Assembly: GCA_018287875.1 (NCBI GenBank)
Contig: JAGVVL010000001.1
Coordinates: 7,502,001-7,566,000, forward strand
Reading direction: 5' to 3'
Length of the DNA stretch: 64,000 bases
DNA from: Nigrospora sphaerica
Lineage: Eukaryota > Ascomycota > Sordariomycetes > Amphisphaeriales > Apiosporaceae
Below, piece by piece: positions 23,901-33,652 of the stretch. The translations under genes were made by a program, and so were the position numbers. Position 1 is the first letter of the stretch. Every line of letters starts with the position of its first letter. The notes under the pieces were generated by a model that was not told the origin of the DNA, ran no database searches, and saw only the letters and a program-made list of their open reading frames with translations.

Positions 23901-26006
23901 TAACTTGACGTCCCAGCTGGGCGATACGGAACTGCGGCCTCATCCTATTGCGCAGTCTCATTGATAATCTATTCGGTACCAACGAAGGCAAGACGCTCAT
24001 GGAAGCTGGTTGGGACGGGAGGACGACCAAGATTGCGTGGCACAAGTACAAAAATCTGCCAGCAGTCATTGTCAACCTGCTCGAGTCTGGTCAGCAAACA
24101 GCAGATTCGGCGAATAGCACAGCCACAGCCGAGTCTGTGTTCCCCGCCTTGGATATCATCCGTCGTGCGGGCCCGCCTGAAGAGTTCAAAGACACTTTGT
24201 TCGGTCTCGTAGCTCGCTATCTCGGCAGTCCCATCTGGCATGTCAGGGAGATCGCGGCCCGCACTCTTTGCTCGTTCCTTTTGAAGCCCGACTGGATCGA
24301 TAAGATGAGAGAATTGCTAAGCGATTCTCTCGCGTCGGCAAACAAGCTGCACGGCGCGTTCCTGACGCTGAAGTCTCTGTTGGAAAGACTTCAGGAGGTC
24401 ATGCCCGAACAACTCCATGGTGAGTCTAACCTCATGAGCAAGATGAAAGACGCCAATCTGACATCACTAGGTCATCTCCAGGCTGCGTCAGACCTCCTTC
24501 TCGAGACTTCTCAAGTAAGCGGCGCTTTCCGGGCTAGTCCGGAAGTACGAGCTGTCTACTTCGAGATTGTGGCTTTTATCAACTGGGTTCGCAAAGGAGA
24601 CTCAGAAGCCAAGCTCGTCGAGCCCGAACCCACCCTGATCGCGGTGTCTGGGGAGACGACGGCCCCTGGCGCAAATTTGGCCTTGTTGGCTTCCAAGCAG
24701 GCGGAAGCGCAATTGGATTTCGAGGTGCGTAGCGCAAACACGTATGCAGAGTCGAGAAGTCTCCGTTTCGATCCTCTGTCGTTAGGAGACGTCAATGTTG
24801 CCTGCGATACTTTGGAGAGGATGCTCTCATACGATGCCCCCGTTGCCGGCAATCTGTCCATGGCGCAGCAAGTCGTGTCGCAGTGTATGGCGGTGTGCCT
24901 CAACACGGAAGCGCCCGAGCCTCGTACGCTCGCACTGAAGGTGTTTTCAGCACAAATCGACGCCATCCTGGCATCGACCACGGGCAGAGAGTCGCTTCTG
25001 CCTTCGATAGGAAGTCTTTATGAACTCTGGCATGATATTCAAAGAAAGCCCCTGAACCCTGGCCTGGCCGACGCGGTTGTACAGTCGAGCGGCCCGCTAC
25101 TCGCTGCAGTCATGCTTCAGTCTACCATACCGTCGCAAGACGAGATGCAGAAGTGGCTGCGAAGTTGGGGCGTATTGATAAGCCACGCGGGCTTGGCCGA
25201 CAAGGTATGTGCAGCTCCCCCCCCTCTTAGGACCACTGTAGCCGTAGTGTGACAGCGCTGACAGGGAGCAGACGTTCGACAGCCGAATGGCGGCTGCTTT
25301 GGCGCTCCGGTCGTTTTCACGCTATGCCCATGTTGCCGAGGGCCACGGCAGCCAGTTGCCCTGGCTGCTGGCCCTCTATGACGCCCTCAACGACGATGAC
25401 GACGAGGTCCGAGAGGCGGCCGCCATGGCCACAAAGCCCATCTTGGGCAAGTCGCTAGTCTCCATGGAAGCGAGCAGCAAACTTCTCGGCTGGCTGGCGG
25501 ACCGGTTTGGCGAGTCGACCGAGTTCCGGAACTACGTGGCGTGCCGCATGGTGGGACACTGCCCCATCGCCAGCACGCTGACCGAGGCCGCGTTGGCCCA
25601 GTGGACGCCGGCCGCGGAGCAACTGGCGTCGGCCATGCGGTTCGACGACGCGCTCTTCGTCGTCGAGGAGCAGAACCTGTACATTGACGAGGTGCGCGAG
25701 GTGCAGCGCTGGCGCGCCGTCTGGGTCAAAATGCCCAAGGCTGCGGAAGCAGCGGCCGACGCGGCGCTCGCGCGCTGGACCCGGTCGGGCCTGCAGGCGC
25801 TGGCCGTGCAGGCAGCGGCCGATGACGGCGTGCTGGGCTGGGCGTCCAAGCCCGACGTTTTCGCCATCGGCGCGCGCGTAGTGGCCTGCGCGTCGGCCCT
25901 CGCTGCCGCCGAGCCCGACGTCCGGGCCGAACTGCTGCGGTTCCGCGAGGCCGCCAAGCAGACTCGCACGCACGGCTTGTGGCTCTCTACGTGCGAGGTG
26001 GAATAA
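20930..26006 (+). CDS. trm732: THADA/Trm732-like protein (DUF2428), tRNA ribose-methylation cofactor
   Basis: Large helical-repeat protein. Yeast Trm732 partners the methyltransferase Trm7 for 2'-O-methylation of tRNA position 32 in the anticodon loop, and the human relative is THADA. I place eight exons: 20930-21045, 21108-21946, 22004-22925, 22977-23207, 23260-23497, 23577-23854, 23917-25204 and 25272-26006, total 1548 residues, as expected for the family. The diagnostic DUF2428 block is in exons 5-6: NLTFDELSNLRHRGAFSTV, then TTRRSAGIPALIVGIL at about 784-799, then AIRNCGLILLRSL. The rest is HEAT-like helices. N-terminal matches are CAKLCGFVEQCSKS and ELFDFFIEWNEQDQ. The exon 1-2 junction is the weak point: keeping frame requires a GAAAAG acceptor at 21107 instead of the more canonical GATAG at 21099. 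Confidence 0.9.
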
Positions 26007-26239
26007 GGGGGACGGCAGATACTTGGAAAACACAAAAGGTTCGGGGGAGAAATTACAACCGAGTACCGACGCGTCCGCTTCCAATAAAGAATTCTACGGC
26101 CCGTTGGTTAAGTACTTGTATCCTTGGCCCAAACACCGTCGTTGCCGCCTTATAGCCACAGGGAGAAATACGCTTGGCACCCCAAGGGCCAGGTCTATCC
26201 GCCTTGCTCCTCGAAGGGGCCCGTATCGCCGCCCCTTTA
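26007..26239. other. short convergent intergenic region
   Basis: Only about 230 bases separate the trm732 stop from the photolyase stop on the opposite strand, so the two 3' ends may overlap as transcripts. Confidence 0.6.
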
Positions 26240-28154
26240 TTACGGATCCGCGGCGGCCATGTCCTGCTTATAGCGCTGGATGCAGCGGGCCTTGGTCGTG
26301 TTGAAGTCGACGTGCGGGGCCGGGTAGCCGAGCTTGGCGAAAGCATCGCGGTCGAGGCGGTGGTAAGGGTCGAAGATAGCCTTGCCCTTGACGCCGCGCA
26401 GCTCGGGCACCCAGCGGCGGATGTAGTCGCCGGCGGGGTCGTGACGCTCGGCCTGGGTGACGGGATTGAAGACGGTGTAGGACGGCTCCCAGCCCTGGGT
26501 GTTATTGCATAGGTCCCAGTCGACGAGGTGCTCGGCAAAGTACCGCTCGCCGCGCCGGTAGTCGAGCAGCAGGTTGGTGCGCAGGTAGCTGGCCACGTTC
26601 ATGCGCGCCCGGTTCTGCAAAAAAACACACGCCAGGCTGTTAGCTTTCTTTCTTTCTTCCTTTCTCCTCTCCCGGTTCCGCCCGAGGAGAGCACACAATC
26701 TGTTTCTGGGAGCCAAGCGGCGGCGCACGAAAAACTGGGTAGCGTAGAACGGGGGCAGGGGGAATAGTGAAATTAGGGAGAAGGGGTGGAGGGTTTGGGC
26801 TTACGTGCATATAGGCCTCGTGGTTGAGCTGGCGCATGCCGGCATCCACAAAGGGCACGCCGGTGCGACCCTCGCACCACTTACGCCAGCCCTCGTCGTC
26901 GTCCTCCCACCGTACGAAGGCGAACTTGAGATTGTGGGGCAGGTTCATGCCATCGTGTGGCGACACCGTTATGAGGTGGCGATAGAACTCGCGGAAAACG
27001 AGTTCGCGCACCCAGGCAGCGAGGCCGCCGGTGCCCGCGAAATCGGCGCCAGGGTGGCGGGCGCGCGCCTCTGCGATGGCCTCGCGCGCCGAGAGGGCGC
27101 CGGCGGCGAAGTAGGGCGAGAGCCGACTGGCGTTGTCGGCGGCCGGCGCCGACCGCCGCTCCGCGTACGTCGCCACCTTGTCTTCGAGGAAGCGCGCAAG
27201 GCGGTCCGTGCCAGCGGCGTGGCCCGCCGGCCACAGCGCGCGGAGCCGGTCCCGCTCCGCGTCCGACGCGAACCGCTTGGGTTCCGGCGGCGCGGGCAGC
27301 GGCCGGTCGAAGAGGTCGGCTAACCGGGCCCGGGCCGCCGCGTCGTTGGCCCGCGGCGGCGGCCGCATGTCCAGCAGCCCGGGCCGCGCCGCCACCTCGG
27401 CCAGCCAGGCCTTGTGGTAGGGCGTGAAGACCTTGAGGGGCCCGCCGGCGGCCGTCCGCAGCGCGCCCGGCCGCACGACCGTCTGGTCGTGGAGGAGCAC
27501 GAGCTGGGCGGCCGGCGTCTCCCGCCCGAGCCGGTCGATGATCTCGAGGTCGCGCCGCAGCTCATCCACTTCGTACTCTATGTTGGCGTAGACGTGGCTC
27601 ACGTCATGGGCGCGCACGAAGTCGAGCAGGCAGTCCGCCTTGGCGGCGCGGTCCCCGGCTGTCAGCGGCACGAGCGGGATGTCGAGCCCAGCCAGCTGCG
27701 TCTGCATGAGGCGCAGCGACTCGAGCATGAAGTCGGTCCGCGCCGGCGACGTCCCGTGCCACTCGAGGTCCGCGGGCGAGAAGAGGAAGCAGGCAAGCAG
27801 CGGTCGGCCGGCCTCGCGGGCCTTGCGCGACGCCGCGTCCAGCGCCCTGTTGTCTTCGATCCGCAGGTCCTTGCTGCGGAACCAGTGCAGGACGGCGCCC
27901 CGGACCTCGGCGCCCGTGGCGTCGGCCTGGTCCACGCGCCTCGTCAGCGCCTCCCACGGGTTGTCCGGGCCGTCGACCTCCTTGGCTCGCTTGGTCGAGG
28001 GGTGCTTCAGCACGTCCTCCGGCGAGGCCGAGCGTTGGTGTTTGGCGGGCATTTGGAGGCGGGAGGCAGTGGCCAGACGACGACGCGCTACGATCGACGT
28101 ACTTCTCAAGCGCCAGCAAAGATGGGCAGAAACCAGCCGGGTCGCGGGAGGCAT
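26240..28154 (-). CDS. divergent class I-like DNA photolyase
   Basis: Flavoprotein of the photolyase/cryptochrome family, whose members use blue light to split UV-induced pyrimidine dimers. Two exons, 28154-26805 and 26614-26240, join in phase 0 (GTAAGC donor, TGCAG acceptor) to give 574 residues. The N-terminal alpha/beta domain begins at about residue 84 (VLHWFRSKDLRIEDNRAL). The FAD domain is about 300-560, with ASRLSPYFAAGALSAREAI, ELVFREFYRHL, TGVPFVDAGMRQL and MNVASYLRTNLLLDYRRGER. It departs from the usual class I signatures. The GWxW/TGTDAxPYFR loop is shortened to NNTQGWEPSYTVFNP, dropping about nine residues while keeping Asp-x-Asp, an Asn at the FAD-N5 position and the first Trp. 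The KDLL-W core of the second signature is TNLL-Y. The first 34 residues are Arg/Ser/Ala-rich like a mitochondrial presequence; a second Met at residue 35 (28052) starts a nuclear-type N-terminus. Photolyase family is firm; activity is not proven. Confidence 0.88.
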
Positions 28155-28882
28155 TCGCCAGTCCGTCGGGACGATTGGGTGATGGCTGCTTCCGATACCC
28201 GACGGTTAGGTAAGTACCCTAGGTAGAATGGAACATCGTGTAAGCCACTCTTGCGAGGTAGTCCAGGTTGCTTCAAGTTGGATTTATATACACGCCTGCT
28301 TACTTGCTTTTCGTATGTGAGCAGCTTCCGACCTACCAGTCTCCATTCCTAGCAAGCCACGTCGTTCCACGATCCATGACGTAGCGCGTCGATGAGGCCG
28401 TGATCAGTAAAAGTGCCAAGGCCCTCCGTAGTGCCTGGAGTTCATAATAGTCGCACTCGCAGAGAAGCTTAAGTTGGATCGGGCCAATCGCTGAGGGACG
28501 TGCCTCGCCTATCAGAAACAATGAGATCTGGTTAGTGCCGCCCCCCAAATCAGCAAACCAGAACGAAGAACGTCGGTACTTACCTGAGGTGTTTATCCTG
28601 CGGGAGCTTTTACAGCCTGTGTAGAGCCATGTTGTCAAAGGTAATCACTGACACCATCATCACCAATTAGTAAGAATCGTGAGAAATATACTATGCATTA
28701 TTGATTGGCCTATGTAGGTCCACTGCCATAGTAAATAAACATCAATCTCTGGCGCATTCCGCCGACCCCACGTAGCAATTCGCGTTCTAAGCAAAGACGG
28801 GAAACCCAGCAACGCCCTTACGCCTTTCAGAATCGTGACTCATTAATTCTCGTCCTTCCATCATCCACCTTCCGTTTTCTCT
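28155..28882. other. intergenic region between photolyase and hsp104, with an intron-like element
   Basis: About 730 bases. A CCTAGGTA-type motif lies at 28218-28226, about 65 bases upstream of the photolyase start. On the minus strand 28583-28509 has a perfect-looking intron: GTAAGT donor, CACTAACC branch site, GATAG acceptor. The frame flanking it is open (28332-28640) but lacks an ATG. It could be an unannotated transcript or a gene remnant. Confidence 0.45.
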
Positions 28883-31657
28883 TTAGTCATAGATGTCCTC
28901 ATCCATGTCATCAGGGGCGAGCTCCTCCAGCGCGTCTTCGTCGTCCAGCATTTCGTCGTCCGAGCCCAGCTCACTGTCCGTGTGGTTGGGAAGCACCTGG
29001 AGCTTGTTGCCAGCCAGCACCACGCGGGCAGTTTCGCCGTTCTGAATGGCACCCCGCAGAATGAGCACCGCCATCCTGTTGAGCACCTCCTTCTCGATAA
29101 GACGCGCCAGCGGCCGAGCACCGTAGGCCGGAGAGTACCCAGCATTGCCAAGGTAGTCCTTGGCCTCTTCCGTCACCTCGATAGTTACCTGGCGATCGTT
29201 GTCGTTCAGACGTTTCTGGATCTCGGCGATACGCAAGTCGACAATCTTGCGGATCTCCTTGCGCGTCAGGCGGTTGAAGATGACAACGGAGCTGATGCGG
29301 TTCAGGAACTCGGGCAAGAAGTAGTTGCGCAGCGCATTGTTCACGAGTTCCCGAGTGGTTGCGTCGATCTTGCCGTCCTTACCAGCAGGCCGAGAGAGGA
29401 ACTCAGCTCCCAAGTTGGACGTCATGACGACGATGCAGTTTCTGGCATCAATCACGCGGCCCTGGCCGTCCGTGATGCGGCCGTCGTCCATGAGCTGCAG
29501 GAGCACCGTCAGGATTTCCTTGGCCGCCTTCTCCACCTCATCGAAGAGCAGGATGGAGAAAGGCTTGCGGCGCAAAGCTTCGGTGAGTTGACCACCCGAA
29601 TCGTGACCAACATATCCCGGTGGCGCACCGATCATGCGGCTCAGGGCATGTCGTTCCTGGTATTCAGACATGTCGAAGCGGATCATGGCCTTGGGATCGT
29701 CGAAGAGGAACTCGGCAAGAGCCTTTGTCAAAAGAGTCTTACCAGTACCCGACGGTCCGCAGAAGAGGAAACTCGGGGGCTGGTTCGGGTTGCTCAGGCC
29801 GGATCGCTGCAGTCGGATGGCGTTGGAAACAGCAGTGACGGCCTCCTGTTGACCGACTACGATCTTGCCGAGTGCACGCTCCATCTTGATGAGCTTTTCT
29901 TTCTCCGATGTTCTGAGGCGAGTGACCGGAATGCCCGTCCATCGGGCGACGATCTCGTTGATCTGGTCGGGGCCGACAACGTCGGTGATCATCGAACCGC
30001 CTGAATCGGCTTGGTGATTCAAGGCCGCGTCGGCTGCTGCCTTCTCGGCTTCCATTCGCTTGATAGCGTTCTCCTGTTCTGGAATGGCGTAGTATTGGAG
30101 GTCGGCGGCGCGGGCGTGATCACCCATGCGCGCCGCGTCTTCGGCCTTGACCTTGAGCTGGTCAAGCTTCAGCTTGGCCTCCTGGATGTCCTTGCCGCGG
30201 CGCCGCTCGCTCTCGTACTTCTCGCGGAGCGGCCGCAGCTCCTCTTCGACGTTCTCGGCATCCTGCTTGGCCTGGGCCAGGCGCGTCTTGGAAGCCTCGT
30301 CCTTTTCTCTGGACAAGGCGTGAATTTCAATCTTGAGCTGACGCAGTTTACGCTCCAACGAGTCGATGATTTCCGGCTGCGACTCGCGCGCCACTCTCAC
30401 GGCAGCGGCAGCTTCGTCAATCAGGTCTACCGCCGAATCGGGGAGACGACGGGAGGTGAGGTAGCGTGCTGCAAGATTGGCCGAGGCCACAATGGCACTG
30501 TCGGCAATGGTGACACCGTGGTGGACCTCGTACTTCTCCTTGAGACCTCTGAGGATGGACACCGTCTCGGGGATCGAGGGCTCCTTGACGATGACCTGCT
30601 GGAATCGTCGCTCGAAAGCAGCGTCTTTCTCAATATACTTGCGGTATTCGGCAAGGGTGGTGGCACCGATGCAGTGCAGCTGGCCGCGCGCCAGCATAGG
30701 CTTCAGGAGGTTGGCGGCATCCATGCCACCCTCGCCCGAGGAGCCGGCTCCCATGAGCAAATGAATCTCATCGACGAAGAGGACGATCATCTCCTTAGAC
30801 TCGGAAATCTCCTTCAGGACACCCTTCATGCGCTCCTCGAACTCACCCCGGTACTTGCTTCCAGCCACAAGGGCACCGACGTCCAGCGACAAGAGTTTGC
30901 AAGCCGCCAGGTTGTCGGGCACATCTGCGTTGACGATTCGTTGGGCAAGTCCCTCAACGACGGTCGTCTTGCCGACACCGGGCTCACCGATCAGCACGGG
31001 GTTGTTCTTGGTTCGCCTTGACAGGATACGGACGACCCGTCTAATTTCCTCCTCTCTGCCAATGACGGGGTCCACCTTGCCTTCCCTGGCCATGGCTGTC
31101 ATGTCGAGGGTGAACTTGGACAGGTTCTCCGACTCCTCCTCCGTGTCAGCCGTTTTCGAATCCACCCGCTTGGTTCCGCGAATGGTCTGCACGGCTTCCT
31201 GCACCAGTTTCGGCTTGGGGACATTGGCCTCTTTCAGCGCCGCGGCGATGGTGGGGTCTTCGGAAAGAGCAGTGATCAGGTGGTCAACTGCAACGTAGGT
31301 ATCTTTCTGTGTCTTCTGCAGTTCTTGGGCTTTCCGAAGCACAGCGCTAAAGGAGGGTGCCATGGAGACGTTCTCGGGCGGCGGATCTTGGCTGGGAAGA
31401 CGAACCAGCGACTTCTTGAGGGCGCGGTCGAGCAGCTGAGGATCACCGTGGGCTCGCTCGACGACTTGGCGGAATAGACTGTTGTTGGAGCCTGGCGGCG
31501 CATTCTGCTGGTCCTTGGACTGATCCGGCGGAGGGTCAAGGAGCGAGACTGCAAGGTGGACTGGCAGCAGTTGTGAGTGGGCGTACTGCTCTGCCAGCGC
31601 CATGGCGTCCTCCAGGGCCCTCTTGCCCCGGTCTGTGAACTCCATGCGGGAGGTCAT
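28883..31657 (-). CDS. hsp104: Hsp104/ClpB-type protein disaggregase (Hsp98)
   Basis: Hexameric AAA+ chaperone that pulls proteins out of aggregates in the cytosol with Hsp70 and Hsp40, giving thermotolerance. Intronless, 924 residues. Order: Clp N-domain pair (about 5-155); AAA-1 with Walker A GEPGVGKT (about 224-231), pore loop KYRG and Walker [11 protein letters not shown]; coiled M-domain (about 430-540); AAA-2 with Walker A GPSGTGKT (about 634-641), pore loop GYVG and Walker [11 protein letters not shown]; and the C-terminal ClpB small domain. The tail is very acidic and ends DDMDEDIYD, as in cytosolic Hsp104, so it is not the mitochondrial ClpB/Hsp78 form, and no presequence is seen. 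I found no clear nGAAnnTTCn heat-shock array in the 800 bases upstream. Identity is firm. Confidence 0.97.
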   Translation of the reverse strand: MTSRMEFTDRGKRALEDAMALAEQYAHSQLLPVHLAVSLLDPPPDQSKDQQNAPPGSNNSLFRQVVERAHGDPQLLDRALKKSLVRLPSQDPPPENVSMAPSFSAVLRKAQELQKTQKDTYVAVDHLITALSEDPTIAAALKEANVPKPKLVQEAVQTIRGTKRVDSKTADTEEESENLSKFTLDMTAMAREGKVDPVIGREEEIRRVVRILSRRTKNNPVLIGEPGVGKTTVVEGLAQRIVNADVPDNLAACKLLSLDVGALVAGSKYRGEFEERMKGVLKEISESKEMIVLFVDEIHLLMGAGSSGEGGMDAANLLKPMLARGQLHCIGATTLAEYRKYIEKDAAFERRFQQVIVKEPSIPETVSILRGLKEKYEVHHGVTIADSAIVASANLAARYLTSRRLPDSAVDLIDEAAAAVRVARESQPEIIDSLERKLRQLKIEIHALSREKDEASKTRLAQAKQDAENVEEELRPLREKYESERRRGKDIQEAKLKLDQLKVKAEDAARMGDHARAADLQYYAIPEQENAIKRMEAEKAAADAALNHQADSGGSMITDVVGPDQINEIVARWTGIPVTRLRTSEKEKLIKMERALGKIVVGQQEAVTAVSNAIRLQRSGLSNPNQPPSFLFCGPSGTGKTLLTKALAEFLFDDPKAMIRFDMSEYQERHALSRMIGAPPGYVGHDSGGQLTEALRRKPFSILLFDEVEKAAKEILTVLLQLMDDGRITDGQGRVIDARNCIVVMTSNLGAEFLSRPAGKDGKIDATTRELVNNALRNYFLPEFLNRISSVVIFNRLTRKEIRKIVDLRIAEIQKRLNDNDRQVTIEVTEEAKDYLGNAGYSPAYGARPLARLIEKEVLNRMAVLILRGAIQNGETARVVLAGNKLQVLPNHTDSELGSDDEMLDDEDALEELAPDDMDEDIYD

Positions 31658-32466
31658 GGTGAAAATGTGGTATTGGGTGTGCGGGAGTCTCAGTGGCTGC
31701 GGTGTAGTGATGGGAGATCGAACGTGTGATGGTGGAAGTGTTGCTTTTAAAGATAAGGTGGGGTAGAAATGCGTAGCACGTAGGTGAGGCTGCGATGTGG
31801 GCTGTGATTTGCACCACTATAGCTTGGTTCTTGGTTGGGTATCACCACTTAATCCTGTGTTTTTGACGGTTGGCGTACAGGACAGACAGGTGGTGAGAAC
31901 TCAAGAAACGGTCGCTCTATTTATCCTGCATGTTCAGTGGAGCTTAGAACATCGCAGAATGACGGCCTGATGTCAAGATTACACCGCGTGGCCTGACAAG
32001 ATCCGGCATCAACAGGAAGCTGCTCGGGCTGGCGCGATGATGCAAGAACATGGCAGAAGCGTTTACAGTGGGCTAGCGGTTTCCAGACCCATCCATCCGA
32101 GTTGGCAGGAACCCCGCTTCCCGTGGCTGAAGTGGGACACAACCCAACAGCCCAGCCGCCTGGCAGCTTCCATCGCGCGTTGATCCCAAAGCTCCTTGAG
32201 CCCAGCAGGCTCGGATCAACGCCGGCCCCTAGTCCCTGGGGGAGGGGGTGTCGGGGCTGATAAGGTACCTAGGTACATCATATCGGATAGCGATAACACC
32301 AAAAGTAAGAAAGTGAGCCGCCTGTGCACGTGACGCGATCGCCAGTCCACGCAGCGAATGCGCGCCCCAACTGAAAGTTTCTCGAGGACGGCGGCCCGAT
32401 ATTCGAACGTGAAAGCGACGAGGCTTGGCACCCACCTCCGAACCCCCCTTCCCCCCATTCGGCGCC
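31658..32466. promoter_or_regulatory. divergent promoter between hsp104 and mhr1
   Basis: 809 bases shared by two divergent genes, so both promoters must lie here. A perfect 12-base palindrome GTACCTAGGTAC is at 32265-32276, about 190 bases before the mhr1 start. No clear heat-shock element was recognised by eye. Confidence 0.6.
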
Positions 32467-33342
32467 ATGAACCTCAATCCGCTGCGCTCGGTGACAGCGC
32501 AGCTCGGCAGGCTGTCGGTCAGCATTCCCCGGACCAGCGTCCGGCAGGCCTCGTCCAAGAAAAAGAGGAGGGAGAAGATCCCCCCCAGCTTCCCCCCGGG
32601 CCACGGCGAGAAGATCTGGATATACAGCAATTTCATCAATGGCCAGACCGTCTACTCCCACGACCCCGTGCTCAAGGTATGAGTTGCCTGCCAATCGCAC
32701 CTGGGCCTCCTCGCCGTCTTCTAACGCCCTTCTCCCCTCCAGGCCAACCGAGCACTGCGACAGCTGCCCTTTAACGGCAAGAAGCTCAAGCCGGCCAAGC
32801 TGCGGAAGGACTACTGGAGGCCGATGGCCATGATTCAGTTCCCGGAAGGCCTGGGGCACGTGGGCCGGAGCGTCTACCACATTATGCGCGAGTTCCGGCA
32901 GAGACATGACCTGGACTGGGGCGATGAGATGTTCCGCGACGACGAGACGGGCCGCCCCCTGACGAGGTTCGAGCGTGGGCAGAAGCTGAACAGCGCACAG
33001 AAGGCGAATGCCATCGCCGACATGGCCGCCGTCCTCGGCGGCGTGGGCAAGGGCAACAAGATGTGGCTGCCCGCGAGCGACAAATGGGAAACGAGCGAGG
33101 AGCAGAGGTTGGACGAGAAGACGGGAGAGACCACCGCCCTCCTCAAGACCCAGATCTGGTGGACCAACGACCTGGACAAGAACTACGCTCAGTCGTGGCC
33201 CGATAACGTCGCCCACTACAACTTTACTGAGGGCGTGTATCAACCCCTTGACCTGCAGAGAGAGGCTGAAGCGACGGCTGAAGCGACGGCTCAAGCGACG
33301 CCCGAAGCGGCCGCCGAACCCGTCGTCACCCAAAGCAGCTAA
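32467..33342 (+). CDS. mhr1: mitochondrial large ribosomal subunit protein mL67 / Mhr1
   Basis: Mitoribosomal large-subunit protein; the yeast homologue Mhr1 was also linked to mitochondrial DNA recombination and gene expression. Two exons, 32467-32676 and 32743-33342, join in phase 0 (GTATGA donor, CCAG acceptor) to give 269 residues. The first 30 residues are Arg/Ser-rich (LGRLSVSIPRTSVRQASSKK), fitting a mitochondrial presequence. The family core follows: GEKIWIYSNFINGQTVYS (about 48-65), then ANRALRQLPFNGKKLKPAKL across the splice junction, then RKDYWRPMAMIQFPE. A C-terminal Glu/Ala/Thr tail (EATAEATAQATPEAA) comes from a short 12-base tandem repeat near 33270-33310 and is probably disordered. 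Identity is strong. Confidence 0.9.
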
Positions 33343-33652
33343 GAACCGAGAGAAACAAAACAAAAAAAAAAGGATACCAGCCACGAGTAGACCAATTGTG
33401 TAGGGCTGGGCTTGTAGGGGGCCGAGTCACGCAAGAGAAGGAGCAAGCAAATGAATGTTTGTAAGATGAAGCTTTGTCTGCGCATTACCGAAAGCGCACC
33501 CCGGAGAAATAGGACTAGATGCCCAGGCGCGGGTGTACTGTACTAGTAGTGTAAAGTACGTATCATAAATGTACCTCAACATGCCACGTGAGCTGACACC
33601 ACGCTCGTGAAAGAAAAGGACAAAACTCCAGTGCCGTTTAGACCATCAACCC
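33343..33652. other. convergent intergenic region
   Basis: About 310 bases between the mhr1 stop and the stop of the minus-strand P-loop gene. There is an A-rich stretch at 33357-33370. No gene was seen. Confidence 0.6.

Noticed and set aside
27414..28226. 270-residue plus-strand frame opposite the photolyase
   Set aside because: Antisense to the photolyase N-terminal domain; no recognisable motif of its own.
28982..31021. Two long plus-strand frames (340 and 336 residues) opposite hsp104
   Set aside because: They are antisense shadows of the highly codon-biased hsp104 gene; they contain no family motifs and run against clear AAA+ motifs on the other strand.
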